From Streptomyces celluloflavus (GTDB taxonomy: Bacteria > Actinomycetota > Actinomycetes > Streptomycetales > Streptomycetaceae), in contig JOEL01000008.1 of assembly GCA_000720995.1 (NCBI GenBank), positions 1 to 64,000 of the forward strand: a DNA stretch of 64,000 nucleotides, in the 5' to 3' direction. The notes under the pieces were generated by a model that saw only the letters and a list, made by a program, of their open reading frames with translations, was not told the origin of the DNA and did no database searches. The translations under genes and the position numbers were made by a program. This document shows, piece by piece, positions 47,989-57,767 of this stretch. How positions within the stretch are numbered: position 1 is the first letter of the stretch; every line of letters starts with the position of its first letter.

Positions 47989-49254
47989 TCAGGCCGGCCG
48001 GCGGAAGCCGATCGTGGGGACGGCGCGGGCCAGCTGCGACGGCTGGTCGGCGGTGGGCAGGACGGTGTCCAGGAAGGCGTAGCGGTGGCGCAGCCGGGCC
48101 GCGGCGGCCGGTGTCGCCGGGGCGGCCGCGACGGCCGGGTCCTGGGCGCCGGGCAGCACCGAGGCCGCCGAGGTGGCCGGTCCCACCGGCAGCGGCGGGG
48201 CGGCGGGCGCCGCCGCCCCGCCGCCCGCCCGCCGCTCGAAGTCGCGTACCTGCTGCCACCAGCAGGCGATCTCGGCCCAGCCGGGTGCGGAGAGCGAGCC
48301 GCCGAACTCCTGGACGGACAGGGCGGCGGTCAGCCCCGCGAAGGACAGCCGGTCGGTGAGCGGCCAGCCGGCGAGGGTGCCGGTGATGAACCCGGCGACG
48401 AACACATCGCCCGCACCCGTCGGGTCCAGCTCCTCGACGGTGATGGCGGGCACCTCGGCGCTCTCGCCGGTCCTGCCGTCCACCGCGCAGGCGCCCTCCG
48501 CGCCCATGGTGACCACCGCGAGGGGCACCCGCTCCGCGAGCTTGCGGGCGGCCGCGCGCGGGCAGTCCGTGCGGGTGTAGCGCATCGCCTCCTCGGCGTT
48601 CGGCAGGAACGCCTCGCAGTGTTCGAGGCCGGCGAGATCGGCCGGATCCCAGCGGCCGGTGTCGTCCCAGCCGACGTCCGCGAAGATCCGGCTGCCGCGG
48701 CCGGCCGCGCAGCCCAGCCACTCCTCCCGGCGGCCGGGCACCAGCGAGGTGACGCAGGCGCGGGACGGCGGCGGGCAGCCCGGTGCGTGGCGGCTGTCGA
48801 AGGCGGCCTCGGACGGCGGCGCCTCATGGCCGTGCGAGACCATCGTGCGCTCGCCCTCGTACGCCATGGAGACGGTGACCGGGGAGTGCCAGCCGGGCAC
48901 CGTACGCGACAGCGACAGGTCGATGCCCTCGCCCTGGGCGAGCGCGTCCCAGCAGTACTCGCCGTACATGTCGTCGCCGAACGCGGCGGCCAGCGAGGTG
49001 TGCAGGCCGAGCCTGGCCAGCGCGGTGGCCATGTTGGCGACGCCGCCGGGGCTGGAGCCCATCCCGCGGGCCCAGGACTCGGTGCCGCGGACCGGCGCGG
49101 TGTCCAGGCCGGTGAAGATGATGTCGAGGAAGACCGTGCCGGTGAGGAAGACGTCGGTGCGCGGATCGCCGTCGGCGCGCACCGCGGCCAGCGGGTCGAG
49201 CACCGGCGGCCCGGCACTCTGGCGCGTGGGCGGTGGTACGTCGCGTCTGCTCAC
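47989..49254 (-). CDS. PfkB-family carbohydrate kinase
   Basis: Protein of 421 residues, longer than usual because of an Ala/Pro-rich C-terminal tail of about 90 residues. Signature 1 region is GSSPGGVANMATALARLG and signature 2 is DPTGAGDVFVAGF with catalytic D283. It phosphorylates a sugar or nucleoside. GTG at 49254 is preceded by GAGAGGGG. It is divergent from a GH4 phospho-glycosidase across 67 bases, so the two may serve one sugar pathway. Confidence 0.88.
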   Translation of the reverse strand: MSRRDVPPPTRQSAGPPVLDPLAAVRADGDPRTDVFLTGTVFLDIIFTGLDTAPVRGTESWARGMGSSPGGVANMATALARLGLHTSLAAAFGDDMYGEYCWDALAQGEGIDLSLSRTVPGWHSPVTVSMAYEGERTMVSHGHEAPPSEAAFDSRHAPGCPPPSRACVTSLVPGRREEWLGCAAGRGSRIFADVGWDDTGRWDPADLAGLEHCEAFLPNAEEAMRYTRTDCPRAAARKLAERVPLAVVTMGAEGACAVDGRTGESAEVPAITVEELDPTGAGDVFVAGFITGTLAGWPLTDRLSFAGLTAALSVQEFGGSLSAPGWAEIACWWQQVRDFERRAGGGAAAPAAPPLPVGPATSAASVLPGAQDPAVAAAPATPAAAARLRHRYAFLDTVLPTADQPSQLARAVPTIGFRRPA

Positions 49255-49321
49255 CGTGCTGGCCCCTCTCGTTCCGGCCCGTGCCGCCAGTCTGCCCGAT
49301 CTCTGCGATACGTTCCGCCCC

Positions 49322-50656
49322 ATGAGGCTCACGATTCTCGGCGGTGGCGGATTCCGGGTGCCGCTGGTCTACCGCGCACTGCTGGACGACCCGGCACACT
49401 CCGTTTCCGAGGTGACGCTGTACGACACCGATCCGCTGCGGCTCAAGGTGATCACCGATGTCCTGGCCCGGCTGGCGCAGGACCACCCCGCGCCGGTGGC
49501 CGTACGGCTCGCGGACGATCTGGACACCGCGCTGACCGGTGCCGACTTCGTCTTCTCCGCGATCCGGGTGGGCGGCACCGCGGGGCGCGTCCGCGACGAG
49601 CGGATCCCGCTGTCCGAGGGCGTGCTCGGCCAGGAGACGGTGGGCGCCGGCGGTGTCCTGTACGGGCTGCGGACGATCCCGGTGGCGCGGCACCTCGCCG
49701 AGCGGGTCGCGGCCCGCGCGCCGGGGGCGTGGGTCATCAACTTCACCAACCCCGCGGGCATGGTCACCGAGGCGATGTCCCAGGTGCTGGGCGAGCGGGT
49801 CATCGGGATCTGCGATTCGCCGGTGGGGCTGGTGCGCCGGGCGGCCCGCGCGGCCGGCGCCGATCCGGCGGCCTTCGCGGACCCGCGGCGGCTGCGGTAC
49901 GACTACGTGGGGCTCAACCATCTCGGCTGGCTGCGGTCGCTGACGGTGGACGGCACCGAACTGCTGCCGGGGCTGCTCGCGGACGACGCGGCGCTGGCCT
50001 CCTTCGAGGAGGGCCGGCTGTTCGGCGGGGAGTGGCTGCGCACGCTGGGCGCGCTGCCCAACGAGTATCTGCACTACTACTACTTCCGCCGGGAGACCCT
50101 GGACGCGCTGCGCGACACCGCGCGGACCCGGGGCGAGTTCCTCGACCGGCAGCAGGGCGGCTTCTTCGAACGGGCGGCGGCCGGTGACCCGGACGCGGCC
50201 CACGCGCTGTGGGAGCGGATCCGGCTGGAGCGCGAGGAGACGTACCTGGCGCACAGCCGGGAGGCGAGCGGGCGCTGGCAGCGCGACAGCGAGGATCTGG
50301 AGGGCGGCGGCTACGACCGGGTCGCGCTGGCCCTGATGCGGGCCCTCACGGACGGCCGGGGCACCCGGCTGATCCTGAACGTCCGCAACGGGACGACGGT
50401 GCCGCAGCTGGCGCCGGACGCGATCGTGGAGACGGTCTGCGAGGTGACCGCCGAGGGGGCCCGCCCGCTGCCGTGCGCACCGCTGCGCGAGGACCAGCTG
50501 GGGCTGATGCTGCAGATCAAGGCGGTCGAGCGGGCGACGGTGGCGGCGGCGACGGGGCAGGACCACACGGCGGCGCTGCGCGCGCTGGCGCTGCATCCGC
50601 TGGTGGACTCCCCCGCGGTGGCCGCCCGCATTCTGGCGCGGGCGGCCGCGGCGTAG
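49322..50656 (+). CDS. Family GH4 glycosidase (6-phospho-beta-glucosidase type)
   Basis: Protein of 444 residues. GH4 enzymes cleave glycosides by an oxidation-elimination mechanism needing NAD and Mn. The NAD-binding start MRLTILGGGGFRVP is present; metal ligands are C164 in GICDSP and H200 in NHLGW. No ribosome site precedes ATG at 49322, so the transcript may be leaderless. No PTS genes lie nearby, so the origin of a phosphorylated substrate is unclear; the facing PfkB kinase might provide it. Confidence 0.92.
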   Translation: MRLTILGGGGFRVPLVYRALLDDPAHSVSEVTLYDTDPLRLKVITDVLARLAQDHPAPVAVRLADDLDTALTGADFVFSAIRVGGTAGRVRDERIPLSEGVLGQETVGAGGVLYGLRTIPVARHLAERVAARAPGAWVINFTNPAGMVTEAMSQVLGERVIGICDSPVGLVRRAARAAGADPAAFADPRRLRYDYVGLNHLGWLRSLTVDGTELLPGLLADDAALASFEEGRLFGGEWLRTLGALPNEYLHYYYFRRETLDALRDTARTRGEFLDRQQGGFFERAAAGDPDAAHALWERIRLEREETYLAHSREASGRWQRDSEDLEGGGYDRVALALMRALTDGRGTRLILNVRNGTTVPQLAPDAIVETVCEVTAEGARPLPCAPLREDQLGLMLQIKAVERATVAAATGQDHTAALRALALHPLVDSPAVAARILARAAAA

Positions 50657-50659
50657 CGG

Positions 50660-51289
50660 TCAGTGCCCGCGCCTGATCCATTCGTCCAGGTGCGGTGCCT
50701 CGTCGCCGATCGTCGTCGGATCGCCGTGGCCGGTGAGGACCTTCGTCTCCGGCGGCAGGGTCAGCAGCCGGTCGCGGATCGAGCCGACGATCGTCGGGAA
50801 GTCCGAGAAGGACCGGCCGGTGGCACCCGGGCCGCCCTGGAAGAGGGTGTCGCCGGTGAAGACCGCGCCGAGGGCGGGCGCGTGGAGGCAGACCGCGCCG
50901 GGCGCGTGGCCCGGGGTGTGCAGCACGGTCAGGTCCGTGCCGGCGATGGTCAGCACCTGCCCGTCGGCCAGCTCCGCGTCCGGTGCGGAGTCGGGGTGGG
51001 TCCGCTGCCACAGCGGCAGGTCGTCGGGGTGCAGGTGGATGGTGGCACCGGTACGGGCGGCCAGGGCCGGGGCGGCGTCGATGTGGTCGTTGTGCGCGTG
51101 GGTGCAGACGATCGCGCGCAGCCGCCGGCCGCCGAGGGCCGCGAGGATGGCCTCGGCGTCGTGGGCGGCGTCGATGACGATCGCGTCCTCGTCGTCGCCG
51201 ACGATCCAGACGTTGTTGTCGACGTCCCAGGTGCCGCCGTCCAGCGAGAAGGTGCCGGAAGTGACGAGGCGGTCGATCCGGGCCGCCAT
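50660..51289 (-). CDS. Small metallo-beta-lactamase-fold hydrolase, MscR partner
   Basis: Protein of 209 residues with THAHNDH (H64, H66, D68, H69) and the later HTPGH and FTGDTLF motifs of glyoxalase-II-like hydrolases. It overlaps the mycothiol dehydrogenase stop by one base (TGATG), so the two are coupled. In this context it may hydrolyse S-formylmycothiol to formate and mycothiol; that role is inferred from neighbourhood. It ends 3 bases from the GH4 stop. Confidence 0.85.
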   Translation of the reverse strand: MAARIDRLVTSGTFSLDGGTWDVDNNVWIVGDDEDAIVIDAAHDAEAILAALGGRRLRAIVCTHAHNDHIDAAPALAARTGATIHLHPDDLPLWQRTHPDSAPDAELADGQVLTIAGTDLTVLHTPGHAPGAVCLHAPALGAVFTGDTLFQGGPGATGRSFSDFPTIVGSIRDRLLTLPPETKVLTGHGDPTTIGDEAPHLDEWIRRGH

Positions 51290-52374
51290 CAGAGCTCCAC
51301 CACCGAGCGCAGGACCTCGCCCGCGTGCATCCGCTCGAAGGCCCCCTCGACACCGTCGATGCCGATGGTCTCGGTGACGAACGCGCCGAGGTCGATCCGG
51401 CCCTGCTGGTGCAGGTCGATGAGCATCGGGAAGTCGCGGGACGGCAGGCAGTCGCCGTACCAGGAGGACTTGAGGGCGCCGCCGCGGCCGAAAACGTCCA
51501 GCAGCGGCAGCTCCAGGGTCATCTCCGGGGTCGGCACGCCGACGAGGACGACGGTGCCCGCCAGGTCGCGGGCGTAGAACGCCTGCTTGTACGTCTCCGG
51601 GCGGCCCACCGCGTCGATGACGACATCCGCGCCGAAGCCGCCGGTCAGCTCGCGGATCGCCTCGACGGCGTCGGTGGTGCGGGAGTTGACGGTGTGGGTG
51701 GCGCCCATCGTGCGGGCGGTCGTCAGCTTCCGGTCGTCGACGTCCACCGCGATGATCCTGGCCGCGCCGGCCAGCCGGGCGCCGACCACCGCCGCATCGC
51801 CCACCCCGCCGCAGCCGATGACCGCGACCGAGTCGCCACGGCCGACCGCGCCGGTGTTGATGGCGGCGCCGATGCCCGCCATCACACCGCAGCCCAGCAG
51901 CCCGGCGACGGCCGGCGAGACCTGCGGATCGACCTTGGTGCACTGGCCGGCGGCGACCAGCGTCTTGTCGGCGAAGGCGCCGATGCCGAGCGCCGGGCTC
52001 AGCTCCGTGCCGTCCGTCAGAGTCATCTTCTGCTTCGCGTTGTGCGTGTCGAAGCAGTACTGCGGGCGGCCGCGCAGACACGCCCGGCACTGCCCGCAGA
52101 CCGCGCGCCAGTTGAGGACCACGAAGTCACCGGGGGCGACATCGGTGACCCCGGCGCCGACGGACTCCACGACACCGGCCGCCTCGTGCCCGAGCAGGAA
52201 CGGGAAGTCGTCGTTGATGCCGCCCTGCTTGTAGTGCAGGTCGGTGTGGCACACCCCGCACGCCTGGATCTTCACCACGGCCTCGCCCGGACCCGGGTCC
52301 GGCACCAGGATCGTCTCCAGCCGGACCGGCTCGTTCTTCCCCGGCGCGATGACGCCGCGCACTTCCTGTGCCAT
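51289..52374 (-). CDS. mscR: S-(hydroxymethyl)mycothiol dehydrogenase
   Basis: Protein of 361 residues, a zinc alcohol dehydrogenase that oxidises the formaldehyde adduct of mycothiol and can also reduce S-nitrosomycothiol. Catalytic zinc ligands are C42 in GVCHTD and H63/E64 in GHEAAG; the structural zinc site is C93, C96, C99 and C107. The NAD fold has [20 protein letters not shown] at 52374 follows GAGAGGGG. Mycothiol is made only by actinobacteria, which supports the assignment of the organism. Confidence 0.92.
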   Translation of the reverse strand: MAQEVRGVIAPGKNEPVRLETILVPDPGPGEAVVKIQACGVCHTDLHYKQGGINDDFPFLLGHEAAGVVESVGAGVTDVAPGDFVVLNWRAVCGQCRACLRGRPQYCFDTHNAKQKMTLTDGTELSPALGIGAFADKTLVAAGQCTKVDPQVSPAVAGLLGCGVMAGIGAAINTGAVGRGDSVAVIGCGGVGDAAVVGARLAGAARIIAVDVDDRKLTTARTMGATHTVNSRTTDAVEAIRELTGGFGADVVIDAVGRPETYKQAFYARDLAGTVVLVGVPTPEMTLELPLLDVFGRGGALKSSWYGDCLPSRDFPMLIDLHQQGRIDLGAFVTETIGIDGVEGAFERMHAGEVLRSVVEL

Positions 52375-52494
52375 GGGGACAGCCCCTCTCAAAGATCGCG
52401 TACGGGCCCCACTGTGGCGCACCGCCAGCAAACCGTGCCACACCGTACGCGTCCCGGGCGACACCGCCCGGGACCGCGGCCGCCCCCGGTCACG

Positions 52495-53829
52495 TCACCA
52501 GCGCGGCACGGCGGGGATGACCCAGCCGGGGTCGGCCACCCGCATGGCCGCGGCGTCGTCGCGGACGCGCTGGCCGCCGTCGTCGGCCAGCCAGCGGCGG
52601 TGCAGCGCGGCGAGCCGGTCGCGGTCGAGGGTGACGCCGAGGCCGGGGGCGTCGCTCACGTCCAGGTGTCCGTCGCGGAAGGCGAGCCGCTCGGTGAGGA
52701 CGTCCTCGCGCTGCCAGGGGTAATGGGTGTCGCAGGCGTAGTCGAGGTGGGGGACGGTCGCGGCGACGTGCGTCATGGCGGCGAGGCTGATGCCCAGGTG
52801 GGTGTTGGAGTGCATGGACAGGCCGACGCCGAAGGTGCGGCAGACGGCGGCGAGTTCACGGGTGTTGCGCAGCCCGCCCCAGTAGTGGTGGTCGGCGAGG
52901 ACTACCTGGACGGCGCCGCGGGTGAACGCCTCGGCGATCTCGTCGAAGGTGGTGACGCACATGTTGGTGGCCAGCGGCAGGTCCGTACCGGCGGCGACCT
53001 CGGCCATCCGCGCGGTGCCGCTCGCCGGGTCCTCCAGGTACTCCAGGACGTCCCGCAGCTCGTGCGCGACCTCCAGGGAGACCGGCACGCTCCAGGCGCC
53101 GTTGGGGTCCAGGCGCAGCGGCCGCCCGGGGAAGGCCGCCGCCAGCGCCCGGACCGCCGCGACCTCCCGCGCGGGCTCGTACACACCGCCCTTGAGCTTG
53201 AAGGACGTGAAACCGTAGGTGTCGGCGAAGCGGCGGGCCTGCGCGACGATGCCGGCCGGATCGAGCGCCGCGCCCCAGTCGTCGGGCTCCCCGCGGCCGC
53301 CCGGGTGCCGGGCCCAGCGGTAGAAGAGGTAGGCGCTGTACTCGACGCGGTCGCGGACCTTGCCGCCGAGCAGCGCGTGCACGGGCAGGCCGGTGGCGTG
53401 GCCCCAGGCGTCCAGGCAGGCGACCTCGAACCCGGAGAGCACCGAGAGCCGCAGCTTGTCGGCGGTGCGCACACCGCGCAGCCCGCCGGCGTCCACCGCG
53501 TCCGCGCCGGTGGCGGCCGGTGAGTCGCCGCAGACCCGGGCGGCGAGCGCGGGCAGTCCGTTCAGATCCGTGACCGGCCGGCCGATCATCGCCTCGGCCA
53601 GCGGGCGGGCCAGTTCGAGGTACTCGGTGTCGCCGTAGGTCTCGCCGAGGCCGGTGGCGCCGCCCGCGGTGACCACCTCGATGATCAGCCGGGGGGTCTG
53701 GGGCTGGTGGACGCCCTGGGTGTTCAGCAGGGGCGGGTCGGCGATGAGGACGGGGGTGAGCCGGACCTCGGTGAGGACGAGGTCCGCGGGGGCGGTGGGT
53801 GCGGCGGGGGTGGCACGGTCAGCCGTCAT
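52495..53829 (-). CDS. Glucarate dehydratase-like enolase superfamily enzyme
   Basis: Protein of 444 residues. The KxK motif is K211 and K213 in SFKLKGG, the first metal ligand region D241-P-N243, and the general-acid region is GLSMHSNTHLGIS, as in glucarate dehydratases, which dehydrate D-glucarate or L-idarate. Loop sequences GETYGDTEYLE and DYACDTHYPWQ also fit. No transporter or aldolase of the pathway is adjacent, so it may work with genes elsewhere. Confidence 0.9.
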   Translation of the reverse strand: MTADRATPAAPTAPADLVLTEVRLTPVLIADPPLLNTQGVHQPQTPRLIIEVVTAGGATGLGETYGDTEYLELARPLAEAMIGRPVTDLNGLPALAARVCGDSPAATGADAVDAGGLRGVRTADKLRLSVLSGFEVACLDAWGHATGLPVHALLGGKVRDRVEYSAYLFYRWARHPGGRGEPDDWGAALDPAGIVAQARRFADTYGFTSFKLKGGVYEPAREVAAVRALAAAFPGRPLRLDPNGAWSVPVSLEVAHELRDVLEYLEDPASGTARMAEVAAGTDLPLATNMCVTTFDEIAEAFTRGAVQVVLADHHYWGGLRNTRELAAVCRTFGVGLSMHSNTHLGISLAAMTHVAATVPHLDYACDTHYPWQREDVLTERLAFRDGHLDVSDAPGLGVTLDRDRLAALHRRWLADDGGQRVRDDAAAMRVADPGWVIPAVPRW

Positions 53830-54048
53830 GGCGTCGCCTCATTCCTCATTCGTCCCGCTATGTAAATGGCGTCCACACATGGGAATGGAGGCTAGGGAGC
53901 GCGCGGCGCGCCCGTCAACACCCGCGACGGCACCGGCCGCCGCGCCCGGCCGCCAGCCTTTGCCAAGCGTTGAATCTGCGCGCGTAGATACCGATATGAG
54001 GCTCTGTTAAACCTACTTGGGTCCGTCTTTACCTCCCGAAGGAGCCGC

Positions 54049-54876
54049 ATGCCCCTCCCCGCCCTCTCCCGACGTACCCGCCTCGGTGCCGCGGTGGTCA
54101 CCGCCCTCGTCGCCGGTACGGCGGTGTTCGGCATCGGCCAGGCCACCGCGGAGCACTCCGTACCGCGCACCGACAAGGAGATCCCCAACCTGACCCTGGT
54201 GCAGGACCAGATCAAGGCGTACTACGGCGACAAGGTCACCGCCGACGGCGAGCACTACGCCTCGCCCGACAGCAACTACGGCCGCCAGGTCCGCGACATC
54301 GAGGCCAAGGCCCGTACCTACCTGACCAAGGCGCTCGCCAAGTACCGCGCACAGTCCGGCGCCCACAAGCCCGGCCACGGCGGCAAGCCCGTCAAGCCCG
54401 CCATCGTGCTCGACATGGACGACACCACCCTGCTCACCTACAACTACGAGCTCCAGGTCGGCTTCCACTTCACCGAGGCGAGCCAGGACAAGTACCTCGC
54501 CACCAAGGACATGGACGCGGTCTTCGGTATGGACCGGCTGGTCAACTGGGCGCACGACAAGGGCGCCGAGGTCTTCTTCCTCACCGGCCGCAAGGAGGCG
54601 CAGCGCGCCTGGAGCGTGCGCAACCTCAAGAACGTCGGCTACGACGTGCCGCTGGACCGCAAGCACGTCTACCTGAAGGACAAGGAGCACCCGCCCGCGT
54701 ACCTGCCGTGCGGCGCCACCTGCTCGACGATCGGCTTCAAGTCGGGCACCCGCAAGCACATCGAGTCGCTCGGCTATGACATCGTCGCCAACTTCGGCGA
54801 CCAGTACAGCGACCTCCAGGGCGGCGCCGGGGACCGGACGTTCAAGATGCCGAACCCGATGTACTACCTGCCGTAA
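54049..54876 (+). CDS. Secreted HAD-family acid phosphatase (class B-like)
   Basis: Protein of 275 residues. A signal peptide is clear: RRTRLG then AAVVTALVAGTAVFGIG and a cut near ATAEH. HAD motif I is VLDMDDTTL with nucleophile D122 and D124, motif II FLTGR, and motif IV FGDQYSD. It would release phosphate from phosphomonoesters outside the cell. AAGGAG lies 5 bases before ATG at 54049. TTGCCA (53960-53965) and TAGATA (53985-53990) might be its promoter. Confidence 0.88.
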   Translation: MPLPALSRRTRLGAAVVTALVAGTAVFGIGQATAEHSVPRTDKEIPNLTLVQDQIKAYYGDKVTADGEHYASPDSNYGRQVRDIEAKARTYLTKALAKYRAQSGAHKPGHGGKPVKPAIVLDMDDTTLLTYNYELQVGFHFTEASQDKYLATKDMDAVFGMDRLVNWAHDKGAEVFFLTGRKEAQRAWSVRNLKNVGYDVPLDRKHVYLKDKEHPPAYLPCGATCSTIGFKSGTRKHIESLGYDIVANFGDQYSDLQGGAGDRTFKMPNPMYYLP

Positions 54877-54892
54877 CGCGCGGGCCGGGCGC

Positions 54893-55798
54893 TCAGCGGC
54901 GCTTGGGCAGCGGCACGCGCATCAGGTCCTGGGCGATGGTGAGTTCGCCGGTGAAGCCCGCTGCGCGTGCCTGCCGCCCGAACTCCCCGGGGTCGTTGTA
55001 GCGCTGCGAGAAGTGCGTCAGCACGAGGTGCCGCACCCCCGCCCGCGCCGCCGCCTCAGCTGCCTGGCCGGCCGTCAGATGCCCGTGGTCCTCGGCGAGC
55101 CGGAGGTCCTCGTCCAGGAACGTCGACTCGATGACGAGCATGTCCGCCCCGTCCGCGAGGGCGTGCACCCCGTCGCAGAGCCGGGTGTCCATGACGAACG
55201 CGAACCGCTGGCCGGGCCGGAGCTCGCTCACCTCGTCGAGGCGGACACCGCGCAGTTCGCCCTCGCGCTGCAGCCGGCCGACGTCCGGGCCGGTGATCCC
55301 GCGCTCCGCCAGGAGGCCGGGCAGCATCCGCCGGGCGTCGGGCTCCACCAGGCGGTAGCCGTACGACTCGACGGGGTGCGAGAGCCGGTACGCCTCCAGG
55401 ACGTAGGACGCCGTCCGGTCCAGCACGCTGTCGGCGGCGACCGGCCGCTGCGTCAGCCGGACCGTCTCGCGGTAGGCGGTGGAGTAGCGCAGCCGGTCGA
55501 AGAAGTGCTGTCCGCTCGCCGGATAGTGGGCGGTGACCGGATGCGGCACCCGGTCCAGGTTGATCCGCTGGATCACCCCGGCCAGGCCCAGCGAGTGGTC
55601 GCCGTGGAAGTGCGTGACGCAGATCCGGTTGAGGTCGTGCGCGGCGACCCCGGCGCGCAGCATCTGGCGCTGCGTCCCCTCGCCGGGGTCGAAGAGCAGC
55701 CCCTGGCCGTCCCAGCGCAGCAGATAGCCGTTGTGGTTGCGGTGCCGGGTGGGGACCTGACTCGCGGTGCCGAGGACGACCAGTTCGCGTACGGACAA
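54893..55798 (-). CDS. rnz: Ribonuclease Z
   Basis: Protein of 301 residues, the usual short bacterial form, which cuts the 3' trailer from tRNA precursors. The metallo-beta-lactamase motif is THFHGDH and the exosite and C-terminal HFSQRY motif are present. The first residues [20 protein letters not shown] match the family when TTG at 55798 is used as start; no better codon is near. It lies 10 bases downstream of a HIT gene and is probably coupled to it. Confidence 0.93.
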   Translation of the reverse strand: MSVRELVVLGTASQVPTRHRNHNGYLLRWDGQGLLFDPGEGTQRQMLRAGVAAHDLNRICVTHFHGDHSLGLAGVIQRINLDRVPHPVTAHYPASGQHFFDRLRYSTAYRETVRLTQRPVAADSVLDRTASYVLEAYRLSHPVESYGYRLVEPDARRMLPGLLAERGITGPDVGRLQREGELRGVRLDEVSELRPGQRFAFVMDTRLCDGVHALADGADMLVIESTFLDEDLRLAEDHGHLTAGQAAEAAARAGVRHLVLTHFSQRYNDPGEFGRQARAAGFTGELTIAQDLMRVPLPKRR

Positions 55799-55808
55799 CT
55801 CGGCCCCG

Positions 55809-56165
55809 TCAGACCAGACGCTGGAGGTCGCGGCCGCCCAGCAGGTGCGCATGGGCGTGGAAGACGGTCTGCCCGGCGCCGGGCCCGGTGTTGAACACGA
55901 TGCGGTACCCGGTCGTGTCGACCTTCTCCGCGGCGGCCACCACGCCCGCCTCGCGCAGCACGTCACCGGCGATGGCCGGTTCGGCGGCGGCCAGCTCCAG
56001 GGCGTTGGCGTAGTGGACCTTGGGGATCACCAGGATGTGGGTCGGCGCCTGGGGGTTGATGTCGCGGAAGGCGACGGTCGTCTCGGTCTCCCGGACGATG
56101 GTCGCCGGCACCTCCCCCGCCACGATCTTGCAGAACAGGCAGTCGGCCTGCGGTTCTCCCGCCAC
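55809..56165 (-). CDS. HIT-family nucleotide hydrolase
   Basis: Protein of 118 residues. It has the N-terminal zinc-type [13 protein letters not shown] and the active-site histidine triad [14 protein letters not shown]-like proteins cleave aminoacyl-AMP or nucleoside phosphoramidates. GTG at 56165 follows GGAGGAG with 7 bases between. It is followed after 10 bases by rnz. Confidence 0.92.
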   Translation of the reverse strand: MAGEPQADCLFCKIVAGEVPATIVRETETTVAFRDINPQAPTHILVIPKVHYANALELAAAEPAIAGDVLREAGVVAAAEKVDTTGYRIVFNTGPGAGQTVFHAHAHLLGGRDLQRLV

Positions 56166-56500
56166 CGGTGGGCTCCTCCCGGGTCTTCGGCCGCCGCGTC
56201 GCGCCGGGCGGGCCGTATCGGACCGCGTCAGCGGCCGCGGCACGGATCGCGTCGGGGAGTACGCGGCATGCGCCGTACGCACCATGCGTACGGCCTCGGA
56301 TGCTACCGGGCGCCCCCGGCCCGGCGCCGCGCGGACCGGTCCGCGAGCGGCGTACCGGGCCGAACCGGGTGGAACCGGACCGGCCGGTGGCCCCCGGTGA
56401 CCCACCGCGCGGGTGGCCCGATCAGCCGGTCGCGGCGGCGCGGGGTCACTAAGCTGGGGCCCGCAGACCTCTTTCCGCCCACCACCAGGAGTTATGCACC

Positions 56501-56929
56501 ATGGCAACCACGCGCACCGCCAAGACCCACTGGGAAGGCAACCTCATGGAGGGCAAGGGCACCGTCGCCCTGGAGTCCTCCAAGGTCGGTACGTACGACG
56601 TGAACTGGCCGGCCCGCGCGGAGCAGCCGAACGGCGTCACCAGCCCCGAGGAACTGATCGCCGCGGCCCACTCCTCCTGCTACTCCATGGCCTTCTCGCA
56701 CGGCCTGGCGGGCAAGGGCCACACCGTCGAGGCCCTCGACACCCAGGCCGATGTCACCTTCCAGCCCGGTGAGGGCATCACCGCCATCGCCCTGACCGTC
56801 CGGGCCCGCGTCCCCGGCCTGTCCGAGGCGGACTTCCAGGCCGCCGCCCAGGACGCCAAGGCCAACTGCCCGGTGAGCCAGGCGCTGGCGGGCGTCAAGA
56901 ACATCACGCTCGACGCCAAGCTGGTCTGA
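56501..56929 (+). CDS. OsmC-family peroxiredoxin
   Basis: Protein of 142 residues that reduces organic or fatty acid peroxides through two cysteines, C60 in AHSSCYSMAF and C123 in ANCPVSQAL. It starts MATTRTAKTHWEGNLMEGKG, typical of OsmC. AGGAG lies upstream of ATG at 56501. It is monocistronic and ends at a strong terminator. Confidence 0.94.
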   Translation: MATTRTAKTHWEGNLMEGKGTVALESSKVGTYDVNWPARAEQPNGVTSPEELIAAAHSSCYSMAFSHGLAGKGHTVEALDTQADVTFQPGEGITAIALTVRARVPGLSEADFQAAAQDAKANCPVSQALAGVKNITLDAKLV

Positions 56930-56963
56930 GCCGGCGCCGGGCGAACCGTCCCGGCAGTGAACG

Positions 56964-57004
56964 GCGGTGCGCCGGCGGTCCGTTGCGGACCGCCGGCGCA
57001 CCGC
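56964..57004. terminator. Perfect 19-bp hairpin, bidirectional terminator
   Basis: Arms 56964-56982 and 56986-57004 pair fully around TTG, between the convergent osmC-type gene and rsmE. Confidence 0.85.
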
Positions 57005-57023
57005 TGTGTGCGCGGCCGGGCGG

Positions 57024-57767
57024 TCAGCTCCACCGTCCGGTGCGCCCCAGCAGCAGCGCCGTCGCGGCCGTACCGGCGGTGGAGGTGCGCAGCACGCTCC
57101 GGCCCAGGCGGTAGGGCCGGGCGCCGGCCGCGGCGAAGGCGGCCAGTTCCTCCGGGGAGACGCCGCCCTCGGGGCCGACGACGAGCACGATGGAGCCGCT
57201 CTCCGGGAGTCCGGCGGTGGCCAGCGGGGTGCTGCCCTCCTCGTGCAGGACGGCGGCGAAATCGGCCTCCGCGAGCAGCGCGGCGACCTGCTTGGTCGTC
57301 ATCGGGTCCGCAACCTCGGGGAAGGTCAGCCGGCGCGACTGCTTGCCCGCCTCGCGGGCCGTCGCCCGCCATTTGGCGAGGGACTTGGCGGCCCGCTCGC
57401 CCTTCCACTGGGTGACGCAGCGCGCAGCCGCCCACGGGACGACGGCGTCCACCCCGGTCTCGGTCATCGTCTCGACGGCCAGCTCGCCCCGATCGCCCTT
57501 GGGGAGCGCCTGCACCACGGTGATCCGGGGTGTCCGGGGCGCCTCGCTGCGGACGTCCGTGACCGCGACCGTCAGCCGGTCCTTGCCCTCGACACCCGCG
57601 ACGGTGCCGTAGGCGCCCGCGCCGCCGCCGTCCGTCAGCACGACCTCCTCGCCGGTCCGCAGCCGCCGCACCGACACCGCGTGCCGGCCCTCCGGCCCGT
57701 CCAGGGTCAGCGTGTCACCGGGCCGCACACCGACGAGCGAGCCGACGAGGAAGACCGGCGCCGTCAC
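57024..57767 (-). CDS. rsmE: 16S rRNA (uracil-1498-N3)-methyltransferase
   Basis: Protein of 247 residues that methylates U1498 in 16S rRNA. The N-terminal PUA-like domain is followed by a SPOUT knot with VVGPEGGVSPEE and LGRSVLRTSTAGTAA. GTG at 57767 overlaps the stop of the nitronate monooxygenase gene (GTGA), so translation is coupled. Confidence 0.95.
   Translation of the reverse strand: MTAPVFLVGSLVGVRPGDTLTLDGPEGRHAVSVRRLRTGEEVVLTDGGGAGAYGTVAGVEGKDRLTVAVTDVRSEAPRTPRITVVQALPKGDRGELAVETMTETGVDAVVPWAAARCVTQWKGERAAKSLAKWRATAREAGKQSRRLTFPEVADPMTTKQVAALLAEADFAAVLHEEGSTPLATAGLPESGSIVLVVGPEGGVSPEELAAFAAAGARPYRLGRSVLRTSTAGTAATALLLGRTGRWS

Noticed and set aside
47857-50187. A 776-codon open frame on the + strand
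   Set aside because: It crosses the PfkB gene in antisense and GH4 in a wrong frame.
54004-54040. Possible PHO box before the secreted phosphatase
   Set aside because: GTTAAACCTAC resembles one half-repeat, but there is no second copy at 11 bases.
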